A DNA stretch of 64,000 nt from Isoetes taiwanensis (taxonomy: Eukaryota; Streptophyta; Lycopodiopsida; Isoetales; Isoetaceae): contig JAJEKV010000017.1 in assembly GCA_021234155.1 (NCBI GenBank), positions 4,314,792-4,378,791 on the forward strand, in the 5' to 3' direction. Of this stretch, positions 9,915-22,160 are shown piece after piece. The stretch's first letter is position 1. Every line of letters starts with the position of its first letter. Position numbers and translations under genes: made by a program. The notes under the pieces were generated by a model. That model did no database searches. It was not told where the DNA came from and was given only the letters and a program-made list of their open reading frames with translations.

Positions 9915-12900
9915 CTACAGGCCAAAGCTCTCTAGCTCATGCGGCATGAAATCTTCACTTGTTCTATAGCTTTTATCAGGTGAATAGTAACATAAATTTG
10001 TCACCTGACTAGTGTAGAGGCAAGCAAATCTCTCAACCTATAATATCGAAAGGAATTTCATCAATGATCATTTCCATTTCACCAGTTATAGACGCAAACG
10101 TTAACTTATCATTGAACAACAGATAGTTACCTGATGAGCAAACCGTGAATTCTGATAGCCTGTCTTCATCAATTGGCCCCATACCTTATGGAACTGCACC
10201 TTCCAATATGTCAATTATTTATAATCTGTTAGGCATCTTTCTGAAACCTTACCCTCAGGTGACAGTCTCTTTGAGTCTGACGATGCAACTCCCTAACTTT
10301 ATCCCTCTCATGCTGCACATATCAATAAAGTTTAAATTTTACTTACAAAGCTCAACCTAAAATCCATGATCCAACCAATTGAGCTACCTGCAGCTTCTCT
10401 AGAGCCAAAAGCCTGTTCTGTCTCTCTTCGCCTGCCAGACCACAATCCCTGCAAGCATCATAGCATTTTTTTTGCACATCAGAATATTAAATGGAACAAA
10501 TAACATATTCGGAACATTGGTGCCCAACTCATTTCTGTGCTAGTTTAAGGTAAGAAGATCAAATCATTGCACAAATGTATTACCGACAATATAGTATTCA
10601 GGTGAATACCTGATACTCCATTCCATATATTGCAGCTGGTCTTCAAGACTCTCCCTTTTCAGACGCAATTTCAAAAATTCCTGCAAAGAAAATAACTTTA
10701 ACAGAATTATCAACAGAAAGATTTAAAAGTGTTAGTTGAAAAAAGACGTCACTATTTTCAAATGACCTTTTGAGTGTCCAGTGTTTTATACAACATCTCC
10801 AACTCATGTTCCAGCTCAGGCACTACAAGCATTGTTCGCCAGCCTGCAAACAACCAAGTAAGAATTAAGAAGTCTAACATGCTACTTATAATTCCACTGG
10901 GCATTACCAAGTTGTTTTTTGCTACGCAGGATATCACCATAAATATGATCCCCAACATACAAGACCTAGACAAAGAAGATATTAGTCGTTGTACAATTTT
11001 GAGACAAACTTGTTGTCAAAAAGCACCTGTGCTCCTGCTTCTATGGCAAGTAATCTATGAAGATGTGTCACGCCTCCACCCTGATACATCATACAATAAT
11101 TCATCACTCTTATCAGCAATGACCAGCAAAATTATCTCAAAAATTATCATTTTGTCTTATCTTTCAATCATATTTCCCTGTTGAATTGGCACTTCTAGGA
11201 CAATGACAACTTGCTTACTTGAAAAACCCTACAGGCTTGTCTAGTTTGTTTCTTTTCGATCTTCAGTGTTGTATCCATATCCCCTACCTATTATGAACGA
11301 CGAAAGTATCAGTCAACATGCTGAAGAATACCAGCATTCTATTGTGTCTTGATTGCTACCTGGGCAAGGGGTGTTCCATTATCTGTATTCTGTAGCATCC
11401 CGGACTTGATGTCTACCTCGAACAGGGAAGCTCGATTTCCATCCATAAAAAAAGCAGGCTTCGCACTGAAAGAAAATGTGGAAATTCGCTCCATTAAAAT
11501 GTTCCAATTTCAAAGCTCAAGCTTTCTCTGCTGAGAAAAAAGATACCTTCCAGTGATAACAAGGTCAAAATAATTGAGCCATTCATAATCCCGAGGAATG
11601 CCATTTGGTGTCCCACTTTTACCACAGAGGTAGTTCATAACCACATGAGTATAATCCCAAAGGCTGCATCAACAAAAAATAACAGTAAGCGTATAAACCA
11701 AACAAACTATATCATAACAGGAAAAACAAAAACTAAACTATGCGTTCTTCCTGGGCCAACCAACAAACAGAAGATAATTAGAAAATCATTAAAAGGCAAA
11801 AAAAGTAGAGATCATTCACTATGATGTAAGACATGAGTATCTTCTAGAATGTGGTGTTGGTTAGAGAGTTCTTGAAGAACAGAAGAATCCTAGATTGAAC
11901 CTATTTCTTTAGGACATTCAATCGCTGGATCGTAATCACAAAATGCATAAAGGTGGGCTAATTAGATGCACCTACAAAGACCTAAAACAGCCAACATTTG
12001 AAGATGTTCCTTGGCTGTTTAATTAGCCCAAATGGCTGACACCCAAGGAAAGATTACAAGAACTGCTTTGTGTATCCAGCTAACAGCACGAATTCAGAAG
12101 AACCAAGTGCGACAGCATACACGTTTAAAATGCTGAAGCCTAAAGGCATCTTCATAATCTACCACTCATATCATGAGAAGAGCAGACGTCTAGCATTTTG
12201 CACTTGAATTATCCCCTCACAGAGCATTTATTTGAGAGATTTGAACGTTCAGATGTTCAAAACTCTTTCACAGCAGTTCAAAACTCTTTTACAGCAGACA
12301 GGAAGACATCACATTCATCTAATGTCCCAACCATCTATGGCAGACAGCAGCTAATAATCTCACTTAGTTTCTCAATACATCCTATATGTCTTTTTAGTAT
12401 CAAGATCAACTGTTACTATATCACGGACAAATACACCATAGACAATTCAACTTTTTGCGAAACCTGTTTGTCACTAAGAATGTCATGCGTCCAGAGTCTC
12501 GTAGTAGTTTGAACATCGGTATTAGAAGGTTATCTTCATGAATATATCTGCAACCCAAGTGTCACTTTTATTAGCACTTTGAGACAACACTGAGACTGTA
12601 TCTATTACATGAAGAAGTAGCACCCACTTCCCAGGATCCAAAGCAACAGCTTGTTTCAGGGTACCATCTCGATGGCAGAGATCCACAGCAGCCCTGACAT
12701 CTTTATACATCTGGCGATAGCTGCGCCAATATAGAATCAAGATGAGAACATGCCTATTATTTGAAATCATCAATAATAAGCCATTAAAATTATTTCAAGC
12801 TCGTCCAATTGTTCTTGTTTAGAAATAATTTGCGTACATTGTAACAAATTTATGTCCAAAAAGCATATTTAAAGAATACGATTAACACATATAAATCAGA

Positions 12901-15285
12901 TTCAAAAAGACATACTCCATTATTGAAGGAAGCAACTTCGGAAAATTATCTTTCAATTCAACGAGTTGGGCAAAAAGGTAAGCTTCTGCTAAGGAAAATA
13001 GAGTATCAATTAGAGCATAATCAGGCTCATCAAACGACTCTCTTGAGAGCGTATTCCCATATGTAGCCATCCGTTCTTCCCTTGATAATTCTTGGAAACC
13101 ATGATATGCTACTTTCACATATTTGTGACGATCCATCTGATGTTCACAAGAGCACAATATTGTTAGCAACCAATCCCATAAGCAAGATGGCAACGAACTA
13201 TATACCTTCAATATATTTCCACGCTTTTTGTCAAGAACAAGGCCTCTCACCATGTACGTCCAATCGAATTCCCATTCCAGCAACTTCCTTATTTAAAGCA
13301 GTGAACACATGCCACAAATTACTCAACATACAGAATGAGGCTGAAAGTTTGATAGTAGCTGGACATATAAATACATATGAAAAAATCAAGGACAAAATAA
13401 AAGAACATACCTTGTCTGGATATCCCAAATCGTACACAAGCTTCTTAACAGTACCCTGATATGCTAGTATCTCAAATGTTTCGGGCTTGTATTGTGCAAG
13501 GGTGTAATCCATGTCAAACCCAACAGCAACCACACTTTTCATGTTTAAGGATCGATTGCAAAAGATCTGTTTCCTCTGGTCAATTTTGCCATCCCAATTG
13601 CATGAACCCCATATAGAGAAGCCCTGGTTTAGAGAATCACCACTGGGTAACTCTCCATTGTTACCAATTGTTTTATGTGTATGATCAGCATCTTCAATTC
13701 CATGAGCGTTATTTGACGATAGACCTTGATTAAGCAAAAGTAGCAACAAAAACAGCTTATCATTTTTCCAGAAGACATGTGTCAAAAGAGTCATTTGGAA
13801 GTGACTAAGATATATTCAGAATTTGACAACCACAAAATGATGGAATACTTAAAGATTCATAAAATTTCTTCTGCCAGCATATTACATGCGAGCAATAATG
13901 TGGCGAATTCCTAAATCATGAAGACTGTGATAAATCAAGTTTTCATGCAATGTTCTAATTGCACAGTTCAGCATAGTAGATTCTTTCATGGTGATGCATA
14001 CATTGATGTCATGGAAGCAATTCATCAAGGAAAACCAGGATCTCTGAAACTTAAAAATCTTCCCGTTGGTCTACAAGTACAACGAGCTTTATGATAAGAT
14101 GATAGCAGCTATTTCTGCAGCCCTTGTTGGCATGGTCTATTATCATGGAGCATATATCCACGATAAAATTTACAGGTGAATTGCAAAACACTTGACTGTA
14201 TACTTGACCTCAAATCGTCTCGCTAATGCATTGAAACAAAATGATAGACCTTAGCATGAAGAATCAACATAAATTCAATAACTATGGATGGGGAACTGAC
14301 AATTACCATTGCAAAGAGGGGTCGCAGATGACAGCATCATGGTTTCTTGCTACTTCAGACTCTAGCTCATGCAGATTAGCACTGAGGTTGTAATTTGCCC
14401 TGTATGCAAGCCATAGTACGTGTCAGCCAAGAGAAAAGTTATCATAGCATAGTAATAGATTAATAACAGACCTCAAAAACGTTAACAAGTACAATACAAA
14501 TCTAGACAACCATAACCCTGCTTTATTATCGGAATTTTGGGCCACAGTCTTGTCTATCTAACCATAAAAAGGAAACGTATCGGCCTTAATTGTGCATAAT
14601 GTTATGAGCACAATGAATAGCAAGGTCATACGAGAAATTCCTCGAGGCAAACCACATGATTCATGCTCGTAAATATTCATGCCATGAGAACGTTAAGATG
14701 CAAACATAAAGTGTCAAGAACTATAATATCGTCCTCCGGTAGCAGATGTACGTTGACCATGAGCTTGAATCTGAGAATCAAGCATGATCGTCGGCTGCTA
14801 ACCAACGGCGGCATCGAACGTTTTCTATGTAATTATCCATCACGGGGTAGAATTTACGTTCCTACATTATTCTCTGTCGTTTATATTTGTCATCATATGA
14901 ACCCGACTGTAGAAGGATTTAACCACCATACCAACCCTTCACATGCGTGCAGGCAGCGCAATCTTGCTACATAAACATGCTGAACAGTTTCTTTAGACTT
15001 GTACGACAGAAGTCAAATCATAATTACCATACAGCAGATGAAAAACGCATAACAGACTGTCCATAGCTCATAAATCCGTCATTGCTCTTCTTCACTAAGC
15101 TAAACTAAAATGCCAGGCAATTGGGTCTTTAATTACCAGCTCCTTCGAATCCAAAAATCCCAACATGACACGGAAACCTCACTGTTCGCTTCACAAGAAA
15201 TGCAAGGCAGAGAACCCACCTCAGAAACTTAATGGCAGCATCAAACGGCAGAATTGATGCCGCAAATTTTGAAACCGGAGACGAA
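9915..15285 (-). CDS. HAD-superfamily 5'-nucleotidase (IMP/GMP-type, NT5C2/NT5DC-like), 17 exons traced
   Basis: Predicted nucleoside-5'-monophosphate phosphohydrolase of the HAD IG subfamily. Exons, in order of translation: 15285-15220, 14399-14307, 13804-13411, 13283-13206, 13136-12916, 12720-12628, 12547-12464, 11663-11547, 11465-11360, 11080-11027, 10965-10908, 10843-10767, 10680-10610, 10448-10388, 10312-10253, 10193-10131, 10037-9915 (stop TAG). All junctions are GT-AG and every splice phase agrees, giving ~606 residues without a stop, close to the usual family length. Exon 3 has the nucleophile loop FDMDYTLAQY (motif I, DxDxT). Then come LLEWEFDWTYMVRG, the substrate-fold stretch FDEPDYALIDTLFSLAEAYL, motif II LVTNS across the 12464/11663 junction, and motif III VGDHIYGDILRSKK in exon 11. 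The C-terminus is VERFACLYTSQVTNL to HELESFGL. The first exon listed starts in phase 2 and has no ATG, so an upstream exon is missing from this model. The gene appears functional. Confidence 0.9.
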
Positions 15286-15640
15286 CTAAGGTTTGGAATG
15301 AGGAATTTTTAAATATGCAGGCTGGAACGGGAAAAAGAAAAACTGCTGCACTGCCGGATTTGCGAGGCAAGGAAAGAAGGCTTCAAGCAATTGAGGCGTG
15401 TGGCCGCTTATAAGCGCACTTTCGGCGAAGAAAAGAATCCCAGCACAGAAGGAATAGTTCCGCCGTCCGCTTGGCCCCTGTCTCGCCATCTCCCTCTCTT
15501 CTTCACTTTCCATGGATCTCCGTATATAGGAGAGATCGCTCCTTTATTATACGCTTTCTTGGGAGATCTCTCCCGTATTATACGCTTTCGCAGCGGTTTC
15601 CCGTATATACGTTCGTATATCCTACATGCCATTGTCGGCC
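15286..15640 (-). promoter_or_regulatory. 5' region of the nucleotidase gene with a ~32-bp direct repeat
   Basis: On the minus strand a frame opens with ATG at 15513 (start MESEEEREMARQG) and stops at the TAG that is also the likely acceptor of the first traced exon, so it is not joined to the gene in frame as it stands. It may be a leader or part of the missing first exon. Just upstream, two ~31-bp copies (15529-15559 and 15561-15590) share GAGAT-CTCC and TATTATACGCTTTC. A TATATA lies at 15522-15528. The start site and promoter cannot be fixed from sequence alone. Confidence 0.35.
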
Positions 15641-17224
15641 AAGGAATATTCCGTTGCCATTGCGTGGGCTTATGGTTGGAATATTCTAACGGAACCCCGT
15701 TTTCCTTGTGCAGTTCTTTTGTGGTGGATATACGATTCCTTTTCAGTGATTATAGCACCATCATATTCTCTGCATAGTTTAGCATATTTTAGTTGGGTTT
15801 GAGCTCATGCCACTCACACCGTATCTCGACAACCTAGCACTCTGACAAACTAGCCCCATTGTATCGGTCCCACATCTGCTGTCTGTTCCTTGCACAGTGC
15901 GTAATGGCCTACTGAACAGACATTATCCCTTCCTAAATCTTCTCAATTCTTGAGTACCAGCTATTCTGTATGTGTCACCCTATTATCCTCTTGCTCGCCC
16001 ATTACACTTCTAATATTCTACGTATTTCATGTTTATCACCAGAATTGTAGCCACCATGAGTGTTTCTTTGCAAATAGAACTGTAGAAATGGCTAGATGGA
16101 CATGCCAGCACTGTGTGGCTACTGAATTTTTAAGTGAGATTTTTGTACCGCTAAAATTAAAAGGAAATTGAAGTTTGTTCACATTACTCAACCTCCCAAT
16201 AAGAAAGAGACAATGCATATGACACATCACACATATGCTTCTTGTCTTTCTTTGTGACAAAGTTTTTGAATTTAAGTAATTAACCTATAGAGATTTAGAA
16301 ACATCATCAATGTTTGTAGATTTAGACATAATTGTCCTATTCCATTGTTTTTGTTTTCAAACTGATTCTTCCACCATGCGTTCATTACATCTCCTTCCAA
16401 GAAACTTCAACTATAAAAAAGGAACACTTTCTTTATATAAGATTTGCTTTTTACTTTATGTTTTTTTATCTATGGCATGAGCATTAAACCCACATGTAAC
16501 ACATGTAATGTCTATAATATTACAACCGAGGCCACCAACAAACATGATACTGCTTACGATTGGGCTTAGCAATGTGTAGTCCATAATAAATATCTGGCTG
16601 AAATTACTATATATTTCCGTTACAATTACTTCACGCAATTAAGAGCTGGCGCCGCTATGCTCTGTTTAGTCCGTTTTCGTTTTCCCCTACCTACCTGGCC
16701 GCTGCAGCTCCAATGCTCCATCGCTTCTCTGGATCATGGAATGCGATCATGGAATGTTGAGCTGCAGGTTTTACCTGGCCTGTGATCATGGAATAGTAGT
16801 TATGCTCTTCTCTGCTATACGCTATGCTTTGCTCTGCTCTCGATCTCCATAGCGGCATCAGAAATAAACGATTTAATAAATAGATGCATTAGAAACAGAT
16901 GAATAGATGCTAAATACGTAATTAGATGCATCAAAACATGTGAATAGGGCTTCGAAAACATGAATAGGGCATCGGAATAGATGAATCTGGCTTCGGTTAT
17001 GGCTCATGTAGACCGGATTTATGCATACATTTGAAAGCTCCAAGATCTAACAAGGATTTACAGTTTAAATATCTTGAAAATATGTCACAAGGTGCACCAA
17101 AAACTTACCAGATCTATCCAATCTGCACAGAAATAAGAGAAGAAACTAAATGCCGGAAGAAGCTGCGTCTCGAACATAATTTCAGCCAGAAGTTTATTAC
17201 GACCCATTATCTATGTCGGGGCCT
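15641..17224. other. Region with no recognised gene
   Basis: No gene recognised. At 16735-16800 the string GATCATGGAAT occurs three times, and 16800-16850 and 16865-16990 are low-complexity stretches with repeated GCTCTGCT and GAATAG motifs. Open frames are short and unlike known proteins. Confidence 0.45.
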
Positions 17225-17324
17225 CGTTATGCCCTCGTAGGGCCTCTCAATGACACCACCGGCCTCGGCGACACTCGCGGCTTCGCCGCTCATGCGCCGC
17301 CTCGAGGCCCTACAGGGCATAACG
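17225..17324. repeat. GC-rich inverted repeat, ~21-bp arms
   Basis: The left arm CGTTATGCCCTCGTAGGGCC (17225-17246) is the reverse complement of the right arm at 17304-17324, with a single extra C in the left arm. The 57-base spacer is GC-rich and includes CGCGGCTTCGCCGC, which can form its own small stem. As RNA or single-stranded DNA this would fold into a strong hairpin. Confidence 0.85.
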
Positions 17325-17329
17325 AACAG

Positions 17330-17512
17330 GTAAAGCTCTGTCAAATTCGACCTTTAAAACTCTGCTTTTGCCAATCCGAGCTCTGTTTTTACCAGATCTG
17401 TTCTAAACATCTGTTCTTGCTAAGATCTGACCTCTATTTTTGCCAGATGCAACTTCTAAAACTCTCTTTCTACCAAGATCCGACCTCTGTTTTTGCCTCC
17501 CCTATTTCTATT
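17330..17512. repeat. Degenerate ~50-60-bp repeats
   Basis: Related segments repeat with variation: AAAACTCT-CTTTT, CCGA-CTCTGTTTTTG and CCAGATCTG/CCAAGATC appear three to four times. The block joins the two hairpins on either side, suggesting all three belong to one element. Confidence 0.6.
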
Positions 17513-17519
17513 TTGTAGA

Positions 17520-17630
17520 GGAATGGAGGTTGGTCCTCCATTCCTGATTTTGCAGGTGACCTGCTCTCGGCTAACGCCGGTTGCGGGACCCCACCTGCAA
17601 ACTCGGAAATGGAGTCCCAACCTCCATTCC
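17520..17630. repeat. Inverted repeat with ~40-bp arms and ~28-bp loop
   Basis: The left arm (17520-17561) starts GGAATGGAGGTTGG and ends near TTTGCAGGTG. The right arm (17590-17630) is its reverse complement with about six mismatches in 40 positions. The overall ~110-bp stem-loop could be a small MITE or a hairpin RNA precursor; the sequence does not decide. Confidence 0.85.
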
Positions 17631-18020
17631 CCTATACATTATCACTTTTCTTTAGATATATCAAGTACAACATGTGTGATCGCTTGCTTAGAATTTGATA
17701 GATGTCACAAGCTAATAAATCAACTCTATAGATTAGGATGGTGGTAATATGTTGTGAAGAAAGTAAGATGGCAAAGAATGCTTGCTAGTAGCTATTGCAT
17801 AGGTTATGAAGGACCCATTTTCTATTTATGACTTCCATTATTGATGTTCGAATAGTGTTTCTTCTACGCAAATTTGTGTATAAATAGATGCCATATATAC
17901 ATCTCTTTCAATGGTGGGTTTCAAACTCAAGTTCCTGCCACTTCATCCCAAATTGTCTCTTCTAGCTAATAATGGATAACGATCCGACTTATCGAATCCA
18001 ACTTGAAATGCTTCAGGAGA

Positions 18021-18138
18021 AAGAAGAAGAAGAAGAAGAAGAAGAAGAAGAAGAAGAAGAAGAAGAAGAAGAAGAAGAAGAAGAAGAAGAAGAAGAAGAA
18101 GAAGAAGAAGAAGAAGAAGAAGAAGAAGAAGAAGAAGA
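18021..18138. repeat. (AAG)n microsatellite, about 39 units
   Basis: 118 bases of uninterrupted AAG/GAA. Read one way it is poly-Glu, the other way poly-Leu, which creates spurious long open frames on both strands. I do not call a gene here. The length makes it likely to be variable. Confidence 0.97.
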
Positions 18139-18276
18139 GATTTTAACGTCACGCCACAAGGCAGCGTCCTATCGGACAACATCACTAGCTCAAATATTTT
18201 TGAGTTGTGCAAAACTTTAAATTTATACAACTTTTTAGTAAGGTTTTTATATGATTTCAGAGGTATATTTTGTGTG

Positions 18277-18451
18277 ATGTCTCTCCGTGTTATGGGTATA
18301 TTGGAACCGGGTTTGGCCCCATTAAGGACCATGTTATAGCCATTTAGCCACATCTATATGGGTTATGTCTTTCCGTGTTATGGGTATACTGGAACTGGGT
18401 ATCACCCCATTAAGGACCATGTTATAGCCATTTGGCCACATCTTATGGGTT
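18277..18451. repeat. 88-bp tandem duplication, two copies
   Basis: Units begin at 18277 and 18365. Shared blocks are CCGTGTTATGGGTATA, CCCCATTAAGGACCATG and TTATAGCCATTT; the copies differ at roughly one position in ten. It lies ~210 bp left of the gypsy LTR and is not part of it. Confidence 0.9.
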
Positions 18452-18664
18452 TACATATTTACACACACGTTGGTTATATAAGTCGTCATTAAAGCCACCT
18501 TTAGAGTTCTTGTTCACTTCATGTTATGCCTCTTGAGCTCCACCTTGAGGAGCATTTCCAACTGCTAGCTTGCATGTCCCTCAAACTATGTACACTTACT
18601 AGGTTTGTGCCCTCCTTCCTCTTAGTGAGATTTCATAGTTTAGGGATGGATGGATCTTGTCCTA

Positions 18665-20182
18665 TGTGATGCTCCCCGAACCTATACGATGCTCCCATCA
18701 TATAAATATGGGAAATTCCCCTCCCATGGCAACTCGATCACCCAGGGAAGGCCCTCCCTTTGACTTGGACCACCTGTGATGATTAAGTGTCCGGGTGAAG
18801 GGCATGGAGGTGTCATTCGTCCCATGCCTTCTATGAGATATCCTATATGGCAGAAGCATACATACATGTTAGCACTAGTAACAATATACATAAATAATAT
18901 GCCACCACAAAGAGTAGGCCATCCATCATCAATATGAACAACATCGTAATACCAACATAACGTATAAAATGCATCATAAATGAGGGTCCTACCCTAGGCT
19001 CAGGCTTAAGGGGGTCGATTGACGGTCAGGATCTCTGGATAACAATAGATGGGATCATGACACTGGCGTTGGCTGGCATAGAACAATGGCTAGAGTAGAC
19101 CACTCCATCTGCCCCTCTTGACTTTGCAAATAGGTTGAACCATGCTATGACTTTTCGGAGACGTAATCTCATGGAGTCACCCTATGACACTACTCCAGGT
19201 TGCATCTCCTCGGTCTGATGAGGTAGAAAGAGACGAATCCCCTCTCGGAGCAGCAATGGTTCCATGGGTGGCTAGAGGATCGTGGCACCACTGGAGCCCA
19301 TGCATCCGTACCCGACGTAACCACCAAAATCCATAGGTCGGCTCACCGCACCTATCGAGCCTAGGACGTTCCACCAGACGGTTCCTGCGACCCAGGGGAT
19401 GTCAGCTCGATACCCGCCCATATGCGGTGACCGGCTATAAGCCTAGCAGACTATAGGAGCCCCAGTAGCCACACTCAGCAAGGTTCCACCTCCACTTCAC
19501 CATTATATCCGTTGTATGGTGTTCAACCTTGACATAGCATCCACAGCCAGGTGGGTTCTTGTGCACAGGCCACATTTAATAGATTTACAAAATGTTAGCT
19601 AGAAACATCTCTACTTCTGCTAGCCTTTAGGTCTCTACCCCCCTTAATACCACAAGCACAAGAAGGGCAGAAAAAGAACTACCGTAATACATAGATCCAT
19701 TCATAACCTCATCTTAAGTAACAAATAGAGATCGACCATATGACTATTCATACAAGGGTTAGCTAGAAGCTCAAGCTATTTACACACTAACCAGTATCCT
19801 GGCTAGATGTTGTTGTCTCTCAAGGTCTCCATCTCACTTACTGGAACAAGGTTGAACAAGCTGCTGCTGCTACACCAAATCTGCCAAATCGATTTGGGGC
19901 AAAATTAGGATGGAGCCCCAATTTGGTTAACCCTAGATTAGCAAGTCCATTAGGGCCAATCGATTTGGCCTAAGTGGCACTTGCTTAATTAGCCTAATTA
20001 ATAATAATTAACTATATAATTAGTTATTAATTAGCTAAGACAGCAAAATTAGCTTAATTAATTAATGTAATTTTAGCATAGCTAACTTTAACCCTTTTGA
20101 TCTATTTTATGATGACTAAAATACGCTTGGTGACGTGTCACGGTATTTGTACGTATAGCATATAAATGCGTGGAACGTCACA
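18665..20182 (-). repeat. 3' LTR of the gypsy element
   Basis: Bounded by TGTGATGCTCC at 18665 and GGAACGTCACA ending at 20182 (plus-strand reading). Blocks in 19431-20182 recur in the right LTR, e.g. CCGGCTATAAGCCTAGCA, TTTAGGTCTCTACCCCC, CAAATCGATTTGGGG and the AT-rich TTAATTAGCTAAGA stretch. About 735 bp (18697-19430) has no counterpart in the right LTR, which therefore carries a deletion. Confidence 0.88.
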
Positions 20183-20195
20183 TTCTCCTCCCCTT
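20183..20195 (-). promoter_or_regulatory. Polypurine tract
   Basis: On the element's strand the sequence AAGGGGAGGAGAA sits immediately before the 3' LTR. A purine run in exactly this place primes plus-strand DNA synthesis in LTR retrotransposons. Confidence 0.88.
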
Positions 20196-20694
20196 GGAAT
20201 AATGTTTGAGATAGTAGGGTTTAAAATAAAGGAAGGATTAGATTATCAAAGACAAGATTTAGTAACATAGGTAATACAAAAGGTACATCGACCAAAACAG
20301 AGCACTCAAAGACATGACGCATATCAAACAAAAACATAGGTCCTCAATGGACCGCTAGGAAACATGCAGGCTCTAAGTCATCTGCTACTGGCCTGCAGAA
20401 TCACACTACATTAGTGCTTAAAGAATAATTTAGATGTTGTGGTTGAATGGACCACCCTTTGAGCAAAGAAAATTGAAAGGAAGAATCTGAACATGCCTAG
20501 GGCTTGCGAGTCATCTCGGCGTAAGGAATGGCAATGTTCCCATAATAGCAGCAGATGAACACGTCATATCATGCCTATATGCCCATCCCTTTCCGAGGAT
20601 GCATCTAGCCCCAACCCCTTGCATGATCCCCGAATCTAGCACCTAATTGCTTACCATCAGAGTTGGAGTTGATGCCATCGTTGATGGTACGACC
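20196..20694 (-). other. Element 3' untranslated region
   Basis: Sequence between the chromodomain stop and the polypurine tract. No open frame of note; nothing else recognised. Confidence 0.5.
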
Positions 20695-21302
20695 CTAGCA
20701 CTGCCTCATAAAGTCTGGGTAAGGCGTATCCAGATCCATCTTGAGGGTCCATGTAGCATCTTCTCTGGGTAAGTGTTTCCACAACCAAATATTGTAGAAT
20801 TTGGGTCCTTGGGGTTTGCTTATATGTGCGATCGAGAAGACCCTCTAGGACTATCTCCAATTGCTCATCTGTCATTTCCAAAAGTGTCGATGATTCTAGT
20901 ATCTCATCGATATTCAGTGTATGTTTCTTCAAAAGGCTTACATGAAAGACTTTATGGACCTTCAGATGTGTCAGCAATTTTAGCTTATAAGCCCGTGGGC
21001 CTACTCGCTAGATTATCTCAAAAGGTCCCACCCATCGAGGTGCCAATTTCTTACAACTTCCAATCTTGAGCTTAGCCTGCTTTACCTTAATTTTCAACCA
21101 AACAAAATCCCCAACCTGGAACTCAAGTGGCGTACGATGCTTGGCTGCAACACTCTTTTGCCTGCTTTTGGCGGCTAATAAATATCCACGGACTTTCTCA
21201 ACCAAAGCTTGCATATCAATGAGCAACTGTTGAGACACTTCAACCTTGGAAACAATGTTGTGCCACGTGTTTGGAGTTAGACATTGATAACCATAATTTA
21301 TC
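20695..21302 (-). pseudogene. Gypsy integrase C-terminus with chromodomain, frameshifted
   Basis: From the right: INYGYQCLTP (integrase end), a coiled segment, VGDFVWLKIKVKQAKLKIG, then KLAPRWVGPFEII, the GPY/F-type module that binds DNA. It continues VHKVFHVSLLKKH and LDRTYKQTPRTQILQYLV; one frame change later comes LPREDATWTLKMDLDTPYPD with stop at 20695-20697. The W-x-EDATW pattern is that of a chromovirus chromodomain, which steers integration to marked chromatin. The catalytic DDE part is absent: the frame is cut at ~21302 where copia sequence begins. Confidence 0.88.
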
Positions 21303-21866
21303 ATGGAGGGAGACATTCGCGAAGACTATGTTCCAGCATGGTTTGTGAAGAGTGCAAGCAATGCATGTGAAATTTGGAGGATTCTGCTAAGACATTATGC
21401 ATCAAAATTGGCAGAAAATCGACTTGCTCTATGCAAAAAACTTTATGGCCTTCAGTTACAGGAAGGAAATGATTTCATGCAGCATGTTTATCTGATAAAA
21501 GATTTACTTGATGAGTTACAATCCACAGGCGTGGATGTAGAAGAGGATGAAAAGGTGTACATGCTTCTGAATAGCTTGCCACAATCCTTTGAGGTTATTG
21601 TCATAAATATGTAAGGGATGCTTTTAGATTATTCTTTTGAGAAAGCACTAGATCGTATGAAAGCGGAAGTGATCCGCAAGCAAGGACATAGGTCTCCAGA
21701 CACAGATACTGTGATGTTTACGGATGCTAAGTCTAATCCAACTGCAAGAAATCAAAAGAAAGGGAAGTTTAACCATCATTCAATTAAATTCAGTTTATGT
21801 CAAGATTTTGGGCAACTTAGGGATTGCTACTTTGTATGGGTTAGTAAACTCGCATCGAGCATTTGA
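21303..21866 (+). pseudogene. Ty1/copia gag fragment (UBN2-type)
   Basis: Plus-strand frame with ACEIWRILLRHYASKLAENR, LYGLQLQEGNDFMQHV, LLDELQSTGVDVEEDEKVY and LLNSLPQSFE, the typical order of a copia gag (UBN2) domain. After a stop at 21612 the next frame continues with YSFEKALDRMKAEVIRKQG. The zinc knuckle, protease, integrase and RT are missing. Its strand is opposite to the surrounding gypsy element and its left edge coincides with the break in the gypsy integrase. Confidence 0.82.
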
Positions 21867-22160
21867 TTTTTTTATAATAGCACACGACATGATTGCATAA
21901 ACTATAGAAAACCTTTTACATATGTGTCTCTTCAAGCATAATGCCAATTACTTCTCAGAAGACAACCCTAGAGATATCATAGCTTTCTTCTTCACATCAA
22001 ATGGTATTGTAACCCTACCATTCTTGCTTGAGGTGACCTTTGGGATCCATGAGTACAAAACAGTATCTAACTCAAGCCATTGATTCCCTTAATAAGCTTT
22101 TTCCTTCATTTCTTTGTCCAACAGTCTCTATATCTCTCTCATCCGCTACATTTTGGTGCA
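21867..22160. other. Spacer, nothing recognised
   Basis: AT-rich sequence between the copia fragment and the duplicated block. It may be decayed copia sequence, but I see no motif that supports this. Confidence 0.4.

Noticed and set aside
17972-18353. Long poly-Glu and poly-Leu open frames on opposite strands
   Set aside because: They are translations of the AAG microsatellite and carry no other protein-like sequence.
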